Of a stretch of 64,000 nt of DNA, positions 61,101-64,000 are shown in pieces. Source of the DNA: Galaxea fascicularis. Taxonomy: Eukaryota; Cnidaria; Anthozoa; Scleractinia; Euphylliidae. The stretch is taken from NCBI GenBank assembly GCA_948470475.1, contig OX419336.1, positions 591,001 through 655,000 of the forward strand, written 5' to 3'. A model generated the notes under the pieces. That model was not told the DNA's origin and searched no databases. It worked only from the letters and a program-made list of their open reading frames with translations. Both the position numbers and the translations under genes were made by a program. The stretch's first letter is position 1. Every line of letters begins with the position of its first letter.

Positions 61101-61362
61101 CTTAAGCTTAAGCCGCTTCAGCGTTGATGAAACGAGAATTATCGTACGTTAAGAGATTTCATACGAACATTAAGTCTTAATATACGGCACCAGTCAACTT
61201 AAATCAAACGGACAGCTGAATCGCGCTGAATCAAATCGATTTATCGAATGTTCGTACGACGCGACATTTTAACAAAAAACCACTACAGTGAAAACTTGCC
61301 TTTCCGCCCGTTGCGCATCCTTTTACAAAAATGGTCACTCTCTTGTGAACATATTGTGGCAT
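55103..61362 (-). CDS. KCTD9: KCTD9 orthologue, BTB domain with pentapeptide repeats
   Basis: Thirteen exons on the minus strand join into 413 residues, close to the roughly 390 of vertebrate KCTD9. Exons: 61362-61300, 60918-60794, 60384-60341, 60081-60025, 59734-59680, 59352-59297, 58840-58712, 58391-58324, 58186-58094, 57407-57258, 56960-56855, 56414-56281, 55264-55103. In order: an N-terminal KHA-like region ([15 protein letters not shown] onward, 1-80); a BTB/T1-type domain (about 105-199, with [16 protein letters not shown] and [20 protein letters not shown]); a linker; and a run of A(D/N)LXX pentapeptides (about 231-385) forming a right-handed beta-helix. Family members bind cullin-3 and act as ubiquitin ligase adaptors; here that is inference. 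The first intron uses a GC donor (AAG|GCAAGT) and the exon 12 donor is duplicated nearby. It lies head-to-head with XPNPEP1. Confidence 0.97.
56191..56287. repeat. 48-bp tandem duplication covering a splice donor
   Basis: GGATTCTTGTAACAACATTA through CTGACCTCCAAA occurs at 56191-56238 and again at 56239-56287. The right copy contains the end of KCTD9 exon 12 and its donor (GGAG|GTCAGA at 56281/56280). The left copy repeats the same donor sequence at 56232/56231 within the intron. Confidence 0.92.
57745..57858 (-). repeat. MITE copy in a KCTD9 intron
   Basis: TACTAACTGAGTGAGAGGTCC and TGTAAGTTACGG match the arm of the palindrome at 36666-36832. The right part (ATGGCCCGCTAATTTG through CTGAGAGATATAA) matches 36061-36125 in inverse. 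Confidence 0.65.
58961..59140. mobile_element. Inverted-repeat element in a KCTD9 intron
   Basis: TATCAACGGAGTTGATAATG with GATTCTAAAA and AGTGTTAGCCCTT on the left is mirrored by AAGGGCTAACACTTGACATG, TTTTAGAATC and CATTATCCACTCC on the right. Arms of about 85 bp surround a small loop. I recognise the AAGGGCTAAC-CT-GA-A-GTCA motif as widespread in anthozoan genomes. It lies between exons 6 and 7. Confidence 0.8.
60451..60645. mobile_element. Probable hAT-like MITE in a KCTD9 intron
   Basis: The left end CAGTGCTTTCAATA and the right end, read in inverse as CAGTGGTTACTCAGG then GGTTTCAATA, are similar, with a small deletion at the left. A palindromic CGGCTACTTCGC...GAGAAGTCGGCTA sits inside. 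CAGTG ends suggest hAT, but no target duplication is clear. Confidence 0.4.
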
Positions 61363-62423
61363 ACTTCATGGGCTAAAAAGGGAATTTACTGGTATTTTTG
61401 GTCTCATGAAAGAGAACGATTCGTCAACAAACTTGCTTTTTAAGAAAACTGCCAGGCGTTCTCGGCTCACATCGAGCTCCTGGGTTTTAACTCTCTCCAA
61501 TCTCTCTCGACTTCGCCGAAAAGGGCTACTGGATGGCTACTGGAGCTTTCATCGACTGATGAGGGAAAAAATATTTCCAAATTTGCCTTGACTTGTGGCA
61601 CAAAGGGGATCAACAAGTCTAGAATACTTGTAAGTAAGTATAAAAGTTAGTTTCTGTCATTAACAAGTTAGATTATGCGGTCTGGGGCTCAACCGACTTA
61701 CAGTGACTGCTCTGACTCAATGTTGCAGGAAGTAAGGCCACTTTCGTTTGTAATGAGCAAATCTGAAGAAAACACTGATAAAATCTCAACTTTGTCGTTA
61801 TTTTTTTCTGTTTTCTTCTAGCTATCCTCATCTTTTCCCTTAAGTTACAACCTTGACAGCAGTTCAACCTAGGGACGTCATCATCCCGTTCGATATTTGT
61901 CAAACAAGAACAAAACAAATGAAACAAAACAACAAAAAGCAAACAGAAACACATCTAAACCAACTCAAAACAGGATTCAGGGTTCGCACGCGCCTTGAAA
62001 GTCCTTGAAAGTCCTTCAATTTAAAAACAAAAAATTCAAGGCCTTAAAAGTCCTTGAAAATTGCAGTCGGTCCTGGAAAGTCCTTGAAATTTGTAGCCAA
62101 TTTTACTCAACAAAGCTTCACAAGTGTCTGAGACGAAAAGTGGCGTACTCTCTTCTTCGAGCATCTGATGTGGCATTATATTGGCTTGATTTTGGAAAAT
62201 GTGTCCTTGAAAGGCCTTGAAAAGTCCTTGAATTTTTGGTCGAAAAAAGTGTACGAACCCTGAGGATTAAAAGTTAAGCTTGGTGTTCTTTTTGGTCTTG
62301 AAGCATTAAGCTTAATGTCAATTTCAGCGCAGTTTTTATCCAGGTCATATTAAGCTTATGAATTTACATACTTTATAATTTAAGATAACTTTTTGCACCC
62401 TTATCTAGAACATTTGGTGCATA
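61363..62423. promoter_or_regulatory. Shared upstream region of KCTD9 and XPNPEP1
   Basis: The start codons of two head-to-head genes are 1.06 kb apart. Any promoters and 5' UTRs must lie here, but I see no clear TATA box or motif I can assign. A hAT-like MITE occupies 61978-62262. Confidence 0.45.
61978..62262. mobile_element. hAT-like MITE
   Basis: The left end CAGGGTTCGCAC and the right end GTGTACGAACCCTG are inverted repeats. AGGATT lies directly outside both ends (61972-61977 and 62263-62268). The interior is rich in GTCCTTGAAA repeats. CAGGG-type ends and a 6-8 bp target duplication fit the hAT superfamily. The 71-codon frame inside it is spurious. Confidence 0.8.
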
Positions 62424-62537
62424 ATGGCCAAAAAAACTGGGCACCTACTGCACCAGCTCAGGTCTCTGATGAAAAGTAAACATCAGTTCAGTGAAGCAAT
62501 TCAAGCGTACATCATCCCATCTGAAGATGCTCATCAG
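62424..62537 (+). CDS. XPNPEP1: Xaa-Pro aminopeptidase 1, first exon (gene continues off window)
   Basis: 38 codons starting MAKKTGHLLHQLRSLM and ending AIQAYIIPSEDAHQ, followed by the donor CAG|GTAAAT. The block IQAYIIPSxDAHQ is the highly conserved N-terminus of cytosolic aminopeptidase P, a metal-dependent enzyme that removes N-terminal residues preceding proline. The remaining exons, including the metal-binding catalytic domain, are not in the window. The only downstream sequence is intron filled by a 1.25 kb repeat element. The start Met is in the same place as in known family members. The gene is head-to-head with KCTD9. Confidence 0.87.
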
Positions 62538-62644
62538 GTAAATTATTATTTCCTTAATTCTTTAAACTTTAAGGGTGGTTGGCATCAAATTTTTCTTTGT
62601 ATTATCAGCACTTTATAAAACAGAGTGGTAACTACACTGTAGAA

Positions 62645-63895
62645 TGGGCAATTCCAGAAAATATCCATACCCAACCACGGACGGCTTCCATGTTTTAACC
62701 CCCCCTTGCCTTCGGAAATTCCAGAATGCGTTATCTCCCCATGCCCTCGGAATTCCATAATCGTGAACCCCCCCTACCCTTCGGAATTTCCAGGGTTTTT
62801 TGGAAGGTACATTTTCGACTTGGCAACATTTATATGAACAAACGAACTTGAATTTATGCCTCCCAAAGGCTGTGATCTAGCGGCGCCAGGCGACAAGCTT
62901 TACTCTTCAGCGACAAGAATAACCTACCGCGTGTAGCCAGGCTGTGCAACCTTTTTTTTAAGTCTAAATTTGGCTATAAAAAAACACCACTTACGGTAAT
63001 TTTTATCCTCTTTGTTTTCTTGTGTTGTTCTGACGTTTACAAAGCAAAATAGCTCAAAAGACTGTTAAAATCTTTCGGCGGATGAAAAGGTTAAAAGAAA
63101 GGCCTTCGATCTTTCCTCGTTGGGACCCTTCATATGTCATGTAGTGTGCACAAAAAGTCTTAATTTGGCTTTGTTTTCTTGTGTTGTTTTGACGTTCACA
63201 AAGCAAAATAGCTCGAAAGACTGTTAAAATCTTTTGGTCGATTGCCGTCCGGCAGCCCGAATGTAAAATTATCTGACAGGCGTTCCTTGGAAGCGAGGGA
63301 CAGGTGCGACTTTTTTTGCCGTTTATCGGGCGGGAGACGGGAGTATCAAGAAATTGCACGCGGTAAATAAGGTACATTTTCATACTTTATTCACTTGACA
63401 AGAAATTCATCAAGGTAAATGTGAAACCCACGTTTTAGTGTTCACTTCTACGTGTCTGATCTATCGATACTTGTCTTCTGCTTCCGTGATCATACATTCG
63501 TGGTTTATTTACGAACTGCAAAAGTCGACAACAATAGTGTTTTCAAGGAACTCAGGGCCTGATTACATGAGCCGGGCTGCTTCTAACCGGGCTGGCCCGG
63601 TTGTCATGTAATCGCAAAGTTTATTTTTGTTGCGTTTAAGAAACATGCCGAGATCCCGGCAAACTCAAACCAGCCCGGTTAACCAGGCCAGCCCTTCTCA
63701 TGTAATCACGCCCTAAGTCTACTCTTTCTACTCTAGAAATCCCACCTGTGAAACCCCCCCATGCCTTCGGATATTTTCCAATTGTAAATGCCCCCCCCAT
63801 TCCTTCAGAATTCCAGTTCAAAGAACCCCCCCTCCCCTTCGGAAATCCTAAAAGCCGTCCGTGGTATAGGTATGGATATTTTCTGGAATGGCCCA
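62645..63895. mobile_element. 1.25 kb inverted-repeat DNA element
   Basis: The left end TGGGCAATTCCAGAAAATAT is mirrored at the right by ATATTTTCTGGAATGGCCCA, and CCACGGACGGCTT is shared just inside. Near both ends are subterminal repeats of the type CCCCCC-TGCCTTCGGAATTCCA. The centre holds a 65-bp direct repeat (63011-63075 and 63170-63234) and a nested MITE. No transposase is seen, so it is non-autonomous. The minus-strand open frame beginning MGHSRKYPY is the terminal repeat and not a gene. Confidence 0.85.
63554..63714. mobile_element. Nested MITE
   Basis: AGGGCCTGATTACATGAGCC and the following AACCGGGCTGG pair with CCAGCCCGGTTAACC through CTCATGTAATCACGCCCT at the right. It lies inside the 62645-63895 element. 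Confidence 0.8.
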
Positions 63896-64000
63896 ATTAA
63901 GGACAGGGTCACACAAGATGAATTTGCTTGATATTTTTGACAATTTCTCCGTACTACAGTGTACTTCTATAGGAAATGTGTAAAGGTAGCAAATGAGAAT

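Noticed and set aside
63636..63896. 86-codon frame MGHSRKYPY...
   Set aside because: It is the right terminal region of an inverted-repeat element, mirrored at 62645, and not a gene.

Overview
This is a eukaryotic genomic window. It has spliced genes with GT-AG introns, AT-rich noncoding DNA and many short inverted-repeat and tRNA-derived elements. The gene content points to an anthozoan cnidarian, most likely a stony coral or close relative: a lineage-expanded cluster of intronless class A GPCRs, secreted CAP and ShK/lectin proteins, and repeat families typical of coral genomes. The organism assignment is inference; no database was searched.

Layout. Positions 1-16.2 kb hold no gene I can recognise, only repeats. 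These include a 1.3 kb element whose inverted arms are made of TCGGTCGATA-type minisatellite (2872-4199), a palindromic MITE (5851-6016) and microsatellites. Positions 16.2-28.3 kb hold a cluster of four related single-exon GPCR genes. Three are intact (16219-17238 minus, 21193-22281 plus, 23697-24749 plus). The fourth (27007-28337 minus) is a pseudogene with a stop, a frameshift, a lost NPxxY motif and a MITE insertion. The three intact genes and the pseudogene all lack the DRY arginine. Positions 29.3-31.6 kb hold a 5'-truncated LINE inserted into a SINE, with an 18-bp target duplication. Positions 34.0-34.8 kb hold a 48-bp satellite array.

Positions 35.3-40.7 kb (minus) encode a secreted CAP/SCP-domain protein (seven exons, 463 aa as assembled). 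Diverging from it, positions 45.4-53.2 kb (plus) encode a 13-exon, 692-aa secreted mosaic protein. It has a signal peptide, a short propeptide ending KR, an Ala/Pro/Tyr-rich region, an ShK domain, a discoidin-like domain, a C-type lectin domain and an Asp/Glu-rich tail. I could join all its exons in frame by hand. This mosaic and its CAP neighbour are the most interesting coding features. They could belong to nematocyst, mucus or skeletal matrix, but the sequence does not say which.

Positions 55.1-61.4 kb (minus) hold a complete 13-exon KCTD9 orthologue (413 aa), with one GC-AG intron and a duplicated 5' splice site. Head-to-head with it at 62.4 kb (plus) is the first exon of an Xaa-Pro aminopeptidase 1 (XPNPEP1) gene that runs off the window. 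The gap between the two genes contains a hAT-like MITE, and the XPNPEP1 intron carries a 1.25 kb inverted-repeat element.

The genes do not form one pathway. The GPCR cluster is a local tandem expansion. The CAP and mosaic genes are a divergent pair of secreted proteins. KCTD9 and XPNPEP1 are housekeeping-type genes that may share a promoter region.
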